Assembly (NCBI GenBank): GCA_000733355.1
Contig: JNVV01000002.1
Span: 2,672,751-2,736,750 of the forward strand
Direction of reading: 5' to 3'
DNA length: 64,000 nucleotides
DNA from: Falciphora oryzae
Lineage: Eukaryota; Ascomycota; Sordariomycetes; Magnaporthales; Magnaporthaceae
Positions 31,472 through 44,350 of the stretch are shown here, piece after piece. The stretch's first letter is position 1. Every line of letters begins with the position of its first letter. The notes beneath the pieces were generated by a model, which worked only from the letters and a program-made list of their open reading frames with translations, searched no databases and had not been told where the DNA came from. Position numbers and translations under genes: made by a program.

Positions 31472-33579
31472 ATGGACCCTCCCTCAGACGAGACCACTCC
31501 CCTCATCGCACAGCCTGACAAGAAGTCGAGGCTGCGATGGTCGGCAGCATGGAGTCCCGCCAACCGTGTCCTGTTGGCGGGCTTTCTCATCACGCTGTCG
31601 TTTTCGTTCACGCAGGTGCCGTAAGTCAGCCGAGTCCTGGCCGACTTGGTCGATCCGCGCCTTTTCACCCGTTTCCCTAGTCTGCATTGGGCGACTTGTC
31701 TCAGAGGTAGACAGCACAACTAAGACTAGCAGCTCGTGGCGCCGTCGGAGAGCTGAGATCCAGGGGAGAGACAGTAAGCTAATATGGAACGTGATGCATG
31801 GCTGCCCCGACTTCAGTATCATCTATATTTTTCGTCAAATGATGTGCGATGTCTACTACACCAGCCATCCGCCCTACGAAGGCGATGGTGACCGCTGCAA
31901 CCGCAATGAGATCTCGGCCGGCACCGCTACCCAGCTGAGCTATTTGGCAATGTCCACTACTATCTGTGGTTAGTGTCACATCTCCTCATTCTCCCCGGAA
32001 CGTGAACTTGTTGCTTACCGACGGACCAGCCCCTTGCTAAACATTCCCGCGAAAGTGTAGGCACTATAAACTTGTTCGTCTCTGCGTGGCAGTCCAAGAG
32101 ACTGGGGCCCCGTGCCGCTCTAATATGTCAGGTCTTCGTGCCGGCTATCCGCGTGGCGACGCAGGTCATCGGGGTGATCCTGGGCGGCCAGCGTGGGATC
32201 ATCACCATCCAGGCAACCCAGCTTATCACTGTTATTGGAGGCCCTGCCGGATACCTGTCAGTTTTGTTCTCTGTTTCCTAGTAGCCGTCGTCGGCGTCCG
32301 AGGCTATGTTGCTGAATCCGGCCGCTGCTCACTAGGGTCCTCGTGAACACCATTGCGAGCGAGGTGGTTGAGCCGATGCAGCGGACGGCCGTTTTCGGTC
32401 GCCTCCAGGGCTGCACCATGCTTGGCCAGGCTATCGGCTTCCTGAGTGGCGGCATGATCGGCGACACCTTTGGCATTCGCAGACCTTTCGAGACGGCATT
32501 CTTCTCGTTCCTGATCGCCACTGTCTATGTCCAGCTTTGCCTGCCCTATATCCCGCCGGGGCAGATCACCCAGGGCAAGAACACAGAGAAAGGGATCAAG
32601 GGCTTCTTTGCGCCACTCAAGGTTCTCTTACCGCAAACCATCCGGCTCCGCGGTGGCCAGGTCAAGAAGCATTACGGTGTCTTCTTTCTGTGTTGCGGCG
32701 TCTTCACGGGCGTGGTTAGTGCCCGTGATCAAGCTGGTGTCCCTTGGTTGCTCGGTCCAGTCATGGAGGAGTGTTCTGCTAATAGCATAAATCACAGCTC
32801 GCCACCGGCTACGTCCCGACCTTGGTGCAACTCTACGCCACCTCGCAGTTCGGCTTCACACAAGCCGACAACGGCTTTCTTGCCTCTGGGAACGCCCTGA
32901 TGCGCGCCGTCTTTCTCACGTTCATGTTTCCCAGGATCATCGACTGGGGGCGAAAGTGGTTTATGGCCGCCGAGCATATTTCGCCTGCGCCCGTCGAGCC
33001 CGAAGAGCCTGGCGAGATTCCGACCCAGCCAGCACTTTTCGACGCTCCTTCCGGAATCCAGGGCGAGGACCAGCCCAACGAGCCAATGGTGACTTCTCAC
33101 ACCAACGAAAGAGCAAGCTGCGGGTTTGATCTGTATTTTCTTCGCTCTAGTCTTCTCGTTGACGGCGCCGTGACCACGGTCTCGGCGTACGCCAGCGAGG
33201 GATGGCATATGTACCTGGCTGCCCTCCTGCTGCCCTTTGGCTCGGGAACCGCCCCTGCCGCCAAAGGAGTCATCACCGAAATGTGCCCGCCGTCACAACG
33301 AGCTGATGCACTCAGCGCAATCACCCTCGTCGAGAACATTGCTAGATTGTCCACCCTTGGGCTGTTTGGCTTCATATTCGCCTCATTTTCTGAGATTGGC
33401 CGGGAATACCTCACATTTTTCATTAATGCGGTGAGTCAATCCCCCTAGCCCTCAGTATAAGGACACAGAATCGATTGCTAAACCTCACGCAGGCAATTGC
33501 TGTGGTGGCCATGGTCGTCCTTTTGTTCTCACACTTCCCACCAGAGAACTGCGAGCTCATCGAGGATGAGGAACCCTGA
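31472..33579 (+). CDS. Major facilitator superfamily transporter
   Basis: Six exons (31472-31620, 31817-31968, 32061-32256, 32336-32714, 32798-33430, 33493-33579), 531 residues; all introns are GT-AG and phases agree throughout. A short cytosolic N-terminus (MDPPSDETTPLIAQPDKKSR) is followed by the first membrane helix (VLLAGFLITLSFSFTQVP). Later helices include AALICQVFVPAIRVATQVIG, GQAIGFLSGGMIGDTFGIRR (with the MFS-type Gly/Arg loop) and HMYLAALLLPFGSGTAPAAK. A hydrophilic loop of about 60 residues (PAPVEPEEPGEIPTQPAL) separates the two halves, as usual for MFS. The C-terminus is acidic. The substrate cannot be predicted. No neighbour suggests one. Confidence 0.82.
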
Positions 33580-33857
33580 ATGGATCAAAGTAATGAGATG
33601 CTAGCTCGTTATATGAGAGCAAGGATGAATGCTATTATGTACAACGATCAGGACTACTGGGTAGGTACCTGTCTCCCTGCTAAGATCTCAAACTCCAGCT
33701 CCCGGTTACCCACTGTCGGCACCAAAAATCGTTCTGCTCCCCCCAAAAGATTCATGTAGATTGCACGAAGAAGCCAAACAAATAACCAATAGCGATAGAT
33801 CGAGAATAAGTTGTCGATCAAAACGAGATGACTCAGTCCCACCAGCCACGACTGGGC

Positions 33858-34820
33858 TTACCAGCCCCTCGAAGCCAGCTTGTCGGCCTGAGGCAGGGTG
33901 TCGCAGTTGATGCCGACCATGGCCTCGCCCAAGCCGGTGCTGAAATCGGCGAGAATCCTGGGATCCCTGTAGTGGGTGGTGGCCTGGACGATAGCGCGCG
34001 CGCGCTTTGCCGGGTCTCCGGACTTGAAGATGCCGCTCCCCACAAAGACGCCGTCGCAGCCGAGCTGCATCATGAGGGCAGCATCGGCCGGGGTGGCGAT
34101 GCCACCTGCGGCGAAGTTGACGACAGGAAGGCGACCCAGCTCAGCCGTCTGCTTGAGTAGGGTGGCGTCGACCTCTAGCTCACGCGCGAGCTGTCGGATG
34201 GCCAGATCGCCGCCATCAGCGAGGGCGGCGCGGGCGCGGGCGATGTCGGCCTTGAGAGTGCGCATGTGGGTGACGGCCTGGACGACGTCGCCGGTGCCGG
34301 CCTCGCCCTTTGTGCGGATCATGGCTGCGCCCTCGGCGATACGGCGCAGGGCCTCGCCCAGGCCGCGGCAGCCGCAGACGAAGGGGACGGCAAAGTCCGA
34401 CTTCTCGATGTGGTACTTCTCATCGGCGGGCGTCAGGACCTCGCTCTCGTCGATGTAGTCGATCTCGAGCGCCTCGAGGATCTGGGCCTCGACGAAGTGG
34501 CCGATGCGCGCCTTGGCCATGACGGGGATGGTGACGGCGGCCTTGATCTCGTTGATAACGTGCGGGTCGCTCATGCGGGCGACGCCGCCGTCCTTGCGGA
34601 TGTCGGCCGGCACGCGCTCGAGCGCCATGACGGCGCAGGCGCCCGCCTCCTCGGCGATGCGAGCCTGCTCCGCGTTGGTCACGTCCATGATGACGCCGCC
34701 CTTGAGCATCTGCGCCAGCCCGGCCTTGACGGCGAAGCTGGGGATCTTGCCGTTACCGCCGTTCGCCGGGGTCGCCGCAGAGGAGTGGCCATTGGCCGTT
34801 GTCGACGCGTCCGAGGCCAT
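33858..34820 (-). CDS. PDX1: Pyridoxal 5'-phosphate synthase subunit PDX1 (SNZ/PyroA)
   Basis: Intronless, 320 residues, ATG 34820. PDX1 condenses ribose 5-phosphate, glyceraldehyde 3-phosphate and ammonia (from PDX2) into pyridoxal 5'-phosphate in the cytosol, as a dodecamer. The conserved core is complete: [60 protein letters not shown] (catalytic Lys region), [35 protein letters not shown] then RTKGEAGTG (second Lys), and [19 protein letters not shown] near the end. Only the first ~25 residues, Ser/Ala/Asn-rich, are variable. It is divergently arranged with its partner glutaminase PDX2. Confidence 0.97.
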   Translation of the reverse strand: MASDASTTANGHSSAATPANGGNGKIPSFAVKAGLAQMLKGGVIMDVTNAEQARIAEEAGACAVMALERVPADIRKDGGVARMSDPHVINEIKAAVTIPVMAKARIGHFVEAQILEALEIDYIDESEVLTPADEKYHIEKSDFAVPFVCGCRGLGEALRRIAEGAAMIRTKGEAGTGDVVQAVTHMRTLKADIARARAALADGGDLAIRQLARELEVDATLLKQTAELGRLPVVNFAAGGIATPADAALMMQLGCDGVFVGSGIFKSGDPAKRARAIVQATTHYRDPRILADFSTGLGEAMVGINCDTLPQADKLASRGW

Positions 34821-36384
34821 TGTGGATGTGGATGGCTGCTTGCGTGCGTGTGCTTGGGAGAAGGCGAAGTCGGTGTCAGGCCGAGTTTCCTTGAGGAAGG
34901 ACGAGAGGAAGAGAGAGATTGGTAACTAAACTACTAAACGCCTCTTAGAGAACCTAAGGATACCTTCGCAGCAAAAGACAACAAGAGCACACTCGAACGA
35001 CAGCTTGATCGATTTGGCAACAAGAAAAAAATCGCTATTCCAACATCTTCCGGTCAATGGGACCCTGGGAACCAAACTTTTTTTTTATAGACAAAGTCTA
35101 TCCCGGCGGAAAGCGCAGCGATAGAGGGGCGTCACCTGGCTTGAGTCACTAAGCAGGACTTGATTGGAGGTGGGGTCGGTCTAGAAGGCGTGGTGTGGCA
35201 GCGATTTCGGCTGAAGCACATGAGCCGCGCGCCGAGTCGACCGCACAAGCCATTGAGAGATTTTTTTCTCCCCGTCTTTTCTTTTCTCGGACGAGGCGAG
35301 TTCTAGGGATGTTCGAGAAACCAGCAGGGGCCATTCGGAGGGGCAGGCCTAGCTTGTTCTGCAAGCCGTCGTTTTGGGAAGCGGGTTGCACACAGAGGCC
35401 GTCACATTCCGCCAGCCGCTGTCTTGGAATCTGCAGCGGCCACACCAGAAGTCAGATCGGCGCACAAGAGAGGTCGTGCAATGCGCAAATCATTCCTCGA
35501 CATTGTTGGTCCTAATCGCCCTTGCCGCCGCCACCTCCCGTGCCCCCCGCGCCCTTCTGGCCCGCGGCAGGCAAATTCACCAAGACGTGTGTGTCGTGTG
35601 TGGCCGTTGGCGGTTGTGCTGCCACACCGGCGCTAACAGCATGCACGCGATCATAACTCGTGCTGCTAGCGGCCGGGTGCCCCGCGGGATACGCTTTACG
35701 GCGATCCCAGGAGATTAGGTAAAATCCGGGGCCTTTTTATTGCTCCCTTGCACCCATCGGCATGGCCCATGGATCGAGGCCCGCAAAGGAACGAAGAAGA
35801 GCAGGTCGAAGGGCGCTCCCGGGTCGTCTACCCCGTCGTGCCGCCTTTTGTTCCGAGTCACGGTCCCGAGCTGCGTGCAAGGTTCAGGCTGCTTGGTAAT
35901 GGGGCCGCCTCCTCTGTCCGTGTCTCACACGGCGCTTGGCCGCCTTCACCTGAACTTTGTCTGCGCCGACTGCGGAACCGCCCGGCCCCCAAGCTACACG
36001 TTTGTCTGCGTCCGGACACAGCCGAACCTTTCCGGGGGAATTCCGGCGGCAAAGATAAAAAAGAAAAATCTGGAAGCGGAACGTATCAACCCCCAAACTG
36101 TGCCGCCACACCGGGAAACGCAAGGGGCACGCGCGTATCTATTGCCTGCCTCGAAGGAGTGGTTTCTATTTTGCCAGCCGAGTGACTAACACTGGACGCT
36201 CGGCCACCTATCAAGATTTGATTTCTAGCCGGATACTTATTTCATCACTTTGCTTCGTATTCGGTGTACCTCACCTGTGCCGCCTCGACTTCCCAGGAAT
36301 CCGCCTCGCAGCCCTAACCCAGGAAGGCTACCTACCCCCTACCGTCGCATTCCGTTGCCCGGATTCCCGGCCAAAAAAAAAAAA
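34821..36384. promoter_or_regulatory. Divergent PDX1/PDX2 upstream region
   Basis: A 1564-bp stretch between head-to-head start codons of the two PLP-synthase subunits, so shared control is plausible. T- and A-runs lie at 35077-35087 and 36373-36385. No open frame in it is convincing. Confidence 0.6.
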
Positions 36385-37342
36385 ATGCTAGCATCTGCAA
36401 CGATGACAGTCGGCGTCCTGGCGCTCCAGGGCGCGTTCGCCGAGCACCTCACCCTACTTCGCAGAGCAGCAACAGCCATTGCCGGCGGCAGCACAGGCAA
36501 ATCTCCCACGTTCGAGTTCCTCGAGGTTCGGACGCCGGAGCAGCTGGCCCGCTGCGATGCTCTGGTCATCCCCGGTGGCGAAAGCACCACCCTCGCCTTC
36601 GTGGCCAAGCAGACCAACCTTATGGAGCCGCTAAAGCGATTCATCAAGTAGGTTCTTGTCTTTGTTTCCTTTTTCTCCCCCTCTTGCTTCGCTCCCGGAG
36701 TGTCTGCCCACCTTATTGAGCCAGTCAAGTTTATCGTTTATCCTTTTATGTTTTTGACGCACTTGGCCTTGGTCCATCTGGTTTCTGCCCAAAGATCTGG
36801 CATCTATTACGGCATAACCAGCTAAACTAAGCCATCTATTATTCTCAACTCTTTCTCACTCTGGCCCTATCTCTAGAATTGACTCAAAACCGACCTGGGG
36901 CACCTGTGCCGGTCTCATCCTGCTCGCCGATGAAGCCACTGGTGCCAAGAAGGGCGGACAGGAACTGGTAGGCGGTCTGCACGTCCGCGCCCACAGGAAC
37001 CATTTCGGCCGCCAGGTGCACAGCTTCCAGGCCGGCCTGGACCTGCCTTTCCTCGCAGACCTTCATGGCGGCGACAACAAGGAGGTGGCTTCGGGGCCCT
37101 TCCCGGGCGTCTTCATCAGGGCCCCCGTCGTCGAGAAGATCCTGGCGAGCGACGACACAGCGGCCCCTCACGTCGAGGTCCTCGGTTCCGTGTCCCGGGG
37201 CGGCGCCGCGGGCGACGAGGACATCATTGCCGTCCGCCAGGGCAACATTTTTGCCACTAGCTTCCACCCGGAGCTCACGGACGACCTCCGTGTCCACTTA
37301 TGGTGGCTTCAGCAGGCTGTCAAGGCCAAGATCGGCAGCTAG
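36385..37342 (+). CDS. PDX2: Pyridoxal 5'-phosphate synthase glutaminase subunit PDX2 (SNO)
   Basis: Two exons (36385-36647, 36877-37342), 242 residues; donor GTAGGT, acceptor TCTCTAG, a Lys codon split. Start ATG 36385 or ATG 36403 (MTVGVLALQGAFAEH), both in frame; the second matches the family start better. A class I glutamine amidotransferase that frees ammonia from glutamine and channels it to PDX1. Motifs: GVLALQGAFAEH, VIPGGESTTLAF (oxyanion region), WGTCAGLILLAD with the nucleophile Cys, and SFHPEL with the His/Glu of the triad. Its length is slightly above bacterial PdxT because of loops around GDNKEVASG. Confidence 0.95.
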
Positions 37343-38685
37343 CGATCCGCGATTATATCATTCGGCTCTACCTTGATGTGTTGTTTCAAAGGGTTGTGCG
37401 ACATGCATATTAGCGTTGATAAACTACGTGTTGGGCGCATCGTTAGAGATTAGGTATTAGTGAAGGAATGGATGCATCATAATGACAGCACACAGGCATC
37501 CATCTACTTCTACTGTGAATGGGCATCCTTGGTTGGAGCTTGGGGGAGGCTCGCAGCTTTGACCAAAGCGATGGGCCGAGGCTGGGGTTTCAGAGCGTCG
37601 CTGGAGAAGGCTGGGGAGAAGGCAAAAGTGATGGGCTCGAGACACGATCGAGTAGATGCGGACAGCGAAAGTGAGATCAGGGGTATGTAGAAGCGCCACT
37701 TGAGGCTAGAGCAGGCAGAAACCGTCGACTTCTAGGTAACAGGAGCCGAGGTCGAAGACTTGCTGGCCAACGTCCAACGTGATGTCACAAGACACCGAGC
37801 GAGGTACGATTGGCTGCTGACCGTGTAAGTCAGGTGCCTGGCCTGGCAGCGCTATTTATTTTTGTAGCAGGTAGGCTCGGAACCTTTTTTTTTTTTTTTC
37901 TCTCTCTCCAACTGCTGTTAAGATACAGATCGGATAGCGATCGAATCACGTCGGGCGTAGGGCAAATAGATCATCTTATATTTGGAGGATTTAATCCCGT
38001 ATCCAAGAAATGGATGATTGGCTTATACGGGGTAGCATCAGCGTGCCCCAGGCGGTGCATCGGTATTACTGGAAGAGGCAGGAGATCCAATTGAGGCCCA
38101 TCGATCCTTGCCCTTTTTTTCTTCTTCTCTTTCTTCCCCTGTTTCTCGGTCTTGTTTTCTTTCTGTCCCCTCTCTTCATACCTTACGGAAAATGACCAGA
38201 GGACAGGATTCCCGAGCACAGCACACGAGACAATGCAGGTACCCGCAAGCTCCCGTCGTATCGTCTTGGACCGTCAGATGATGGCAAGAAGTCCGTTTGG
38301 GGCGTAGTTGGTGCTTGCGTCTATTGCCACATGGGAACCAGCGCCCGGACAGGGCTGCGAAATGTCGGCAATCACCAGATCTTGATGCGGGTGGGGCCAG
38401 CACCCACAGAACGCGTTCAGGGGTTGACGATGAGGGGCCGCGCGATGAACCGTTTTTATGGCCCACGCGTTCACGACGACAGGGCTCCTCCGTGCAGCGG
38501 GGACAGGCGGCCTGAAAGTGCCGAGATGGGAGAGAAGCCCCATCATGATGCGTCCGGCCGAGGCCAGACAGAACTGGTATAAGAAATGCCGCTCCTATCT
38601 GCCAGTATGCCTTGTGCCCTCGCTCTCCCGCCACTCAGCCCGCTGAGCAGCACCGCCGGAGACATCGGCAGAAGCAGCAGCAGTC
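37343..38685. other. Intergenic between PDX2 and the subtilisin-like protease
   Basis: About 1.3 kb. T-run at 37887-37899, C/T-rich tract 38105-38170. No gene supported. Confidence 0.5.
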
Positions 38686-41458
38686 ATGTCTGCTCCCAAG
38701 ACGCTCTCCCGACTGGCCATCCTGCTGTCGCTCGCGGCCGGGATCAGTGCCCAGGTCCCCAACCAGGCCGAGACACTGGCCGAAGCCCAGCACTACATCG
38801 TTGAGTACGCCGAGGTAAGCAAGCAGCTGCTTGGCCGCATACCCTCTCAAGGCCTGGTCTCTAACGCTGTATCGGATCAAACAGGGCCGTGCAAACGCCC
38901 GCCGCTCCCTGATCGAGGCCGAGGTCGACGTTCTCAAATCGTGGGAGTCGGACCTCTTCAAGGGCGCCGCCGTCGAGGCCAAAAACCAGACACTCGAGAC
39001 GCTCAAGGCCCTGCCCGACGTCAAGAATGTCTGGTACAACCACCAGATCCAGCTGGGAAACGTCACCGTCAAGCGCTCCTACAGCGACGATGCGGCGTCG
39101 GACGCCTACTCGACTCACCACACCACCGGCGTCTTCGCCCTGCACCAGCAGGGCTACTTTGGACAGGGGGTGAAGGTCGGCGTTGTCGACACGGGCATCG
39201 ACTACAGGCACCCAGCTCTGGGCGGTGGCTTAGGCGCGGGCCACAAGATCGCCGGCGGCCACGACCTGGTTGGCGACGGCAACTGGCCCACGGGCCCCAA
39301 GGTGCCGGACGAGGACCCCATGGACAAGGTTGGCCACGGCACCCACGTGGCGGGCATTCTGGGCGGCCAGTCCCAGTGGTTCACTGGCGTAGCGCCAAAC
39401 GCCTCCATCTACGCCTACAAGGTTATGACCGGCCGCGGCTCGACCGACTCGGCCACGCTCATCGACGCGTTCCTGCGCGCCTACGACGAGGGCATGGACG
39501 TCGTGACGTCGAGCATCGGCGGCAACAGCGGCTGGTCTAACGATCCGTGGGCCGTCGTGGCCTCGCGCCTGGTCGAGAAGGGCGTCGTGGTGACCATCGC
39601 GCAGGGCAACTCGGGCGACGCCGGCCCCTTCTTCGGCTCGACCGGCGCGTCGGGCACCGAGGTCCTCTCCATCGCCGCGGCCAACTCGGAGTCGGGCGGC
39701 GTGCTCGCCTTCAACGCGACGTTTGAGCGCCCGGGCGAGGCGCGCAAGAACTCGAGCATGGTCGGCTACATCAGCAGCGGCATCTACTGGCTGCCCTGGG
39801 TCGTCGACTGGCCCATCGTGAGCCTGAGCAACGACACCACGCTCGTCGACGAGGCCTGCAAGCCCTACCCGGAGGGCTTCGCCAATCTGACGGGCAAGAT
39901 CCCGCTCGTGCGCCGCGGCACCTGCTCGCCGACCGAAAAGCAGGCCAACCTGTTCAAGCTCGGCGCCCCACACGTGCTGATTTACAACGACGATCGGGAG
40001 ATGGCGGTGCCCAACTCTGGCAACATGGGCTACACAGCCCTGATCACCAAGAGCTCGGGCGAGGCCATGGTCGCGGCCCTGGCCGCCGGCGAGCGCATTA
40101 CGGCCGACTTCTCGGGCCGCGATGTCCCCCACGTCAGCATCCCGCGCACCAAGGCCAACTTCCCGGCCTCGTTCACTTCGTGGGGCGGCAGTAACGACAT
40201 GTCGATGAAGCCCGACATCTCTGCGCCCGGCTCCGACATCTTCAGCACCTACCTGGACGGCTACTACGTCACCATGGATGGCACCAGCATGGCCACGCCC
40301 TACGTGGCCGGCGTGGCCGCGCTCTACATCTCCAAGTTCGGCGGCCGCTCCCAGCACGGGGCCGGCTTCGCCCGCGCCCTGTCCCGCCGCATCGTGGCCA
40401 GCGGCGAGTCGATGCCGTGGTACGACGGCAACTCGAACTTGCGCGCGCCCCCCGTCCAGGTCGGCGGCGGCCTGATCAACGCGACCAAGATCATGGAGGC
40501 GACGACGTCGCTCGACTTCAACGCCATGGCGCTCAACGACACGGCCAACTTTGCGTCGACGCACAAGGTCACGGTGCGCAACGACGGCAAGGCCACCGTC
40601 GACTACAAAATCGAGGTCGAGGACGCGGCCGGGGTCAACATGCTGTACCCACTCGACAACACCTCGAGCTCGCCCCGCGTCAAGGCCCTGGCCGAGCTCG
40701 TGCCCGTGCAGATGACAGCCAAGGCGACGCTGCCCGCACCCTTCACGCTGCAGCCCGGCGAGTCCAGGGAGGTCGAGGTCGTGTTCGACAAGCCGCAGTT
40801 CGGCAGCCCGGCGGACCTGCCCCTGTACGGCGGCAAGGTGCTGGTGCGCGGCAGCGACGGCGTCAGCCAGGGCATCCCCTACATGGGCCTGGCCGCGGAC
40901 CTCAAGCACGAGATGAGCGACATGTTCATGGCCAAGACGCCCGAGACGAGGTCGACCAGCCGGGGCCTCAACATCACGGCCAAGCCGTGGTTCAACTTCA
41001 CCGTCTACGGCTTCGACCGCGACTACCTGACGGTGCGTACGCAGCTCAAGTGGGCCACCCGGGAGTTGCGCTGGGACATCTACACGACCGAGTACGACGA
41101 GGCCAAGTGGTCGTACCCGCCCGTCGTCGGCCAGAACGGCTACGTCGGCTCGGCCGCCTACTGGGCCGGCTCGGGCTCCAGGGGCTGGGGCGCCTCGGGC
41201 AAGGACGACCCGTACAACACCATCCCCTTCCCGCGCTACGACGTGTTCCGTAACGCCATCACGACGGCCTACCGCCACGAGGCCCTGTGGTTCGGCCTCT
41301 TGGCCAACGGCAGCCAGATCGAGCTCGGCGACTACCACATGAGCCTGATGGCCCTCAAGCCCTTCGGCGGCCGCGCCAAAAGGGAGGACTGGTCCGTCTG
41401 GAACGCGCCCAAGATTTCCGTCCTGGGCAAGTTCGGCCCCGACCCTTGGCAAGGCTGA
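38686..41458 (+). CDS. Secreted subtilisin-like serine protease (S8, minor extracellular protease Vpr-like)
   Basis: Two exons (38686-38814, 38885-41458), 900 residues; a 70-bp GT-AG intron, phase 0. Signal peptide about 1-22 (LSRLAILLSLAAGISAQ), then an inhibitor-like propeptide (about 35-105). The catalytic triad is complete: Asp145 in GVVDTGIDYRHP, His194 in VGHGTHVAGILGG, Ser511 in DGTSMATPYVAG. A protease-associated insert lies between His and Ser (LVRRGTCSPTEKQANLFKLG and following). After the catalytic domain comes a fibronectin III-like DUF1034 region (HKVTVRNDGKATVDYKIEVE) and a C-terminal domain of about 200 residues rich in Trp/Tyr. Several N-glycosylation sequons are seen. It acts outside the cell on proteins. 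Length and layout match fungal Vpr-type subtilases. A 740-codon frame on the opposite strand is a composition artefact. Confidence 0.93.
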
Positions 41459-42004
41459 GGGCGCCGCCTCGCGCGGGATGACTAGGATTCTATTTCAGAG
41501 GAGAAACAAAGGTCTGTTTGGGGCCTATTCCGATGCCATGGCAATCCAGAGCTGGACATACGCATCATATCCTAGAGTTTAATAGTAATGAGTAATTACA
41601 ATTATATGATCGAATAGCCCAGCGCTCCCCGCCTCGAATACCACAATTCTCGCGGGCTGCATCGTGGTAACACCAGCCATCACGTACAAACCTAGCCAGG
41701 CAAGCCAGGCACCTACTCTCCTCGTCCGAGATGTTTCAGCAGCCACAGGCGAAGTAGATCATGGGTTAGATTACTAAGCTGAGGCTCTTTGAGCGGAAGG
41801 CTGCGCCTTATTTACCGTTAAACCCCCAGCAGCCCTATATATACAAAGAAGTGCTATCTAACAAGCGCAACAGCCGTCGTGGGAAAAGTGAGCTGAAGTC
41901 ACCCAGGCTTGGTTCCGCCGCTTTAGCAATGCCCACACCACACCGACTGTCCCCCGCGCTCAACGCGAGTACGGGGCGGCGGCCATGACCACTTGGCTAG
42001 GTAC
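41459..42004. other. Intergenic between two convergent secreted-protein genes
   Basis: Convergent 3' flanks; no gene seen. TATA-like runs occur but without a gene to serve. Confidence 0.5.
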
Positions 42005-42619
42005 CTATTTTGCGAAGCACTTGATGGCCTGTGCCTTGTTACCCCAGCTGATCTCGGGGTCGTCGAGGTCCTGGTGGACTCCGCCCGACCCCAGGCGGTC
42101 GCCCCAGTCGTTGTCGAACCCGGGGCGGACATGGCAGTCGGCGAACCTAAGCACAGGGTGTTAGATACCCGGTATATTGTATCAATATGCGGCAGGCACG
42201 GAGAGGCTTCGAGAAACTTACGCAAACAGTGTGCACTCGGTCGTTCCGCGAGGGCCGTTCTGGACCGAAGAAAGGCCGGCGGCGGTTCCGGGGGGGAAAT
42301 CGGCCCGGATGTCGACTTGACGAGGACCTGTCAGCATCTCCCCACGCACCGGCTCTCGCCTCTGGGAGGGCCGAGGGAACGGGCTAGTCTAGCTCTCCAG
42401 CGAAACAGAGATACAGACGGGGAGAGGATGCTTACTGCACTGGCCGTGAGGGACCTCGTAGCGCTTGTGGAAGCCGGCGAAACTGGGGAGAGAATACGCG
42501 TCCATCCACGATGAGCCCTGGCGAGCCTGCAGGTCGCTGGACTGCTGGCCCGTCGGAGCGCAGTCGGCGACGCTGAGGATGGCGGCGCAGATGGCCGAGA
42601 GAACGGAGCCTGTCTTCAT
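42005..42619 (-). CDS. Small secreted protein with four mature cysteines
   Basis: Three exons on the minus strand (42619-42436, 42327-42222, 42146-42005), 143 residues. Introns GTAAGC...GACAG and GTAAGT...CTTAG, frames continuous. A signal peptide (MKTGSVLSAICAAILSVADC) and a possible KR site (HKR, near residue 53) precede a mature domain with cysteines in GQC, TTEC, FADC and AIKC. The spacing TTECTLFAFADC, then SWGNKAQAIKC, recalls small secreted beta/gamma-crystallin-like fungal proteins (C-x-L-[FY]...D-C ... C-terminal Cys), but the match is by eye only. TATA-like TATATAT lies near 42765-42772. The role is unknown; it could be an effector-type or structural secreted protein. Confidence 0.75.
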
Positions 42620-44350
42620 GTTTATGGGGTGGTATAAGATCAAGAAGGCGGGGCGGTGGAGAGAGGTCGGCTTGGAGATCCAGAGGCGAGGGGAAGGCGG
42701 ATGGCCATGAGATGGAGGAAGGTGTTTTTTTTTGGACATGACTGCATAGGTAGGAACCCGGAGGATATATACACAGGGAAGCATCCGAGTGACGGAGAGA
42801 AACGACACTTGGTCGAGGGCGGCCGAGGCCGGGATTCAGGGGCTGTCAGCTATGATCGGCCCCAACGCATGAAGCAGGCAGGGCAGAGTGACGGTGTGCT
42901 GCGAGTGATTCGATCGACGGTATGTGCTGACCAGGCAGGGAGCCTTTTCCCCCATATTGTGATGTGACCTGTAAGTGACGGGTGCGGCGGCCTGATTGGC
43001 TACCACACAGACGGGCACCAAACTCTCCAGGGCGGGCGGCTAGCGGAAACCCCACTGTGCACTCGCTCGCGGCGCTCTTGCGAGTGCGTCACCTGGGCGC
43101 AGACCCCTTCTCCGTGCTGGCATTGGACGGTGGTGGTGTCTGTTTTGATGCGCGAGGTCCGTCACGCGCAACCACAGCCAGGAAAACGAAAATGGGTCCC
43201 CAGGGCCATCACGGCCCCCAGAAAGGCAATCGTTTGGTTTTTGTTGGACGGGCGAGCGGCGGGATTCAGCAACCAGCACACGTGCCGAAGCTAACACAGG
43301 GGCAGTGATTCAATTGATCAATTGCCCGTGGAGTCTGGTGCGGGGTCCAACACTCGGGGTCAGCCAAGCCAAGCTGGCATCATTGAAGCGATTCCGGGCG
43401 CGCATCAATCTCCGTTTCAATGCCCGGGTTCATGTTCCTTGCCTGCTTTGGATTTTCCCGGCTTGCGAATATTGCCGTCACACCAACCGACACGCACATT
43501 TGCAAATAGCCCCCTCACTTCGCATCACGTCCACCGCAGCTTGGCACAGATAAACCCAGGCGCAGAACCAGGGACGAGCCATGGACAGCTCCGCCTTGGC
43601 CCCCCTCCTCGGTTGATGGCGGCCGCGTCACTCCGAGGAGCCAACACGCACGCAACATCACCTTTTTTTTTTTTGGACCCTGCCCTAGGTAGCCGTCACC
43701 CGGCAGTCCTACTCCATCAGCCGCCGGGAGGCGGAAGGGGCCGACGCTGTTGGGCCCCCCATTCAGACTCGGGCCGGAACCAACGTGCATGTGGGTTCCG
43801 GCGCGAGATGATCAATGTCGTTGGTTGGCGTGCCCAGGGTCAGGGTCGAGGGACCCGTTGGTGCAGCGGTGGCAAGCGACGAGGTGCGGGGGCCGAGATC
43901 AGCGACTGGGGCAACGACGCAGGGGACTTGTGTGCACTGGAGGCTAGCAAACCCTCGTACACAGGTTGGGGTCGGTGGCATGAGGCCATCAAGCCATCGA
44001 CGACAGCCAGAGCGCGCTACTTGTCAGGCACGTTTAATCCCAAGCATGCCTAGCCGACAAACGGACCGCGCCATTGTAACATGAACCGCCCATACTTGTG
44101 CAGGTGTTGAGGTTGGCGCACGACATGGCCGCTTTCTTCTGCCACGGGCCGACTACACCCGCGTGCTCCGCTTCGCAGATCAGATGCTCACCAGTGGCCG
44201 GGCACCATCATCACGAACAGCCACCTGTAGGCTAGTTGTTACCATCGGGTGAGCAGGACAACCCGGTTAATGTCTGGCTAAAGAAAGATGCTATTTACAA
44301 ATTACCGCCGGGAACGCTATTCTCGCGTTCAAACATATACCGCGCCCGCT
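42620..44350. other. Long intergenic stretch without supported genes
   Basis: About 1.7 kb. Several frames of 65-240 codons exist on both strands, but none shows a start context, introns or family resemblance. T-run of 11 at 43662-43673. Confidence 0.5.

Noticed and set aside
39230..41452. A 740-codon open frame on the minus strand opposite the subtilisin-like protease
   Set aside because: The plus strand encodes a complete protease with catalytic triad. The antisense frame is rich in Arg/Gly/Ala/Val/Asp, as expected from the complement of GC-ending codons, and matches no family.
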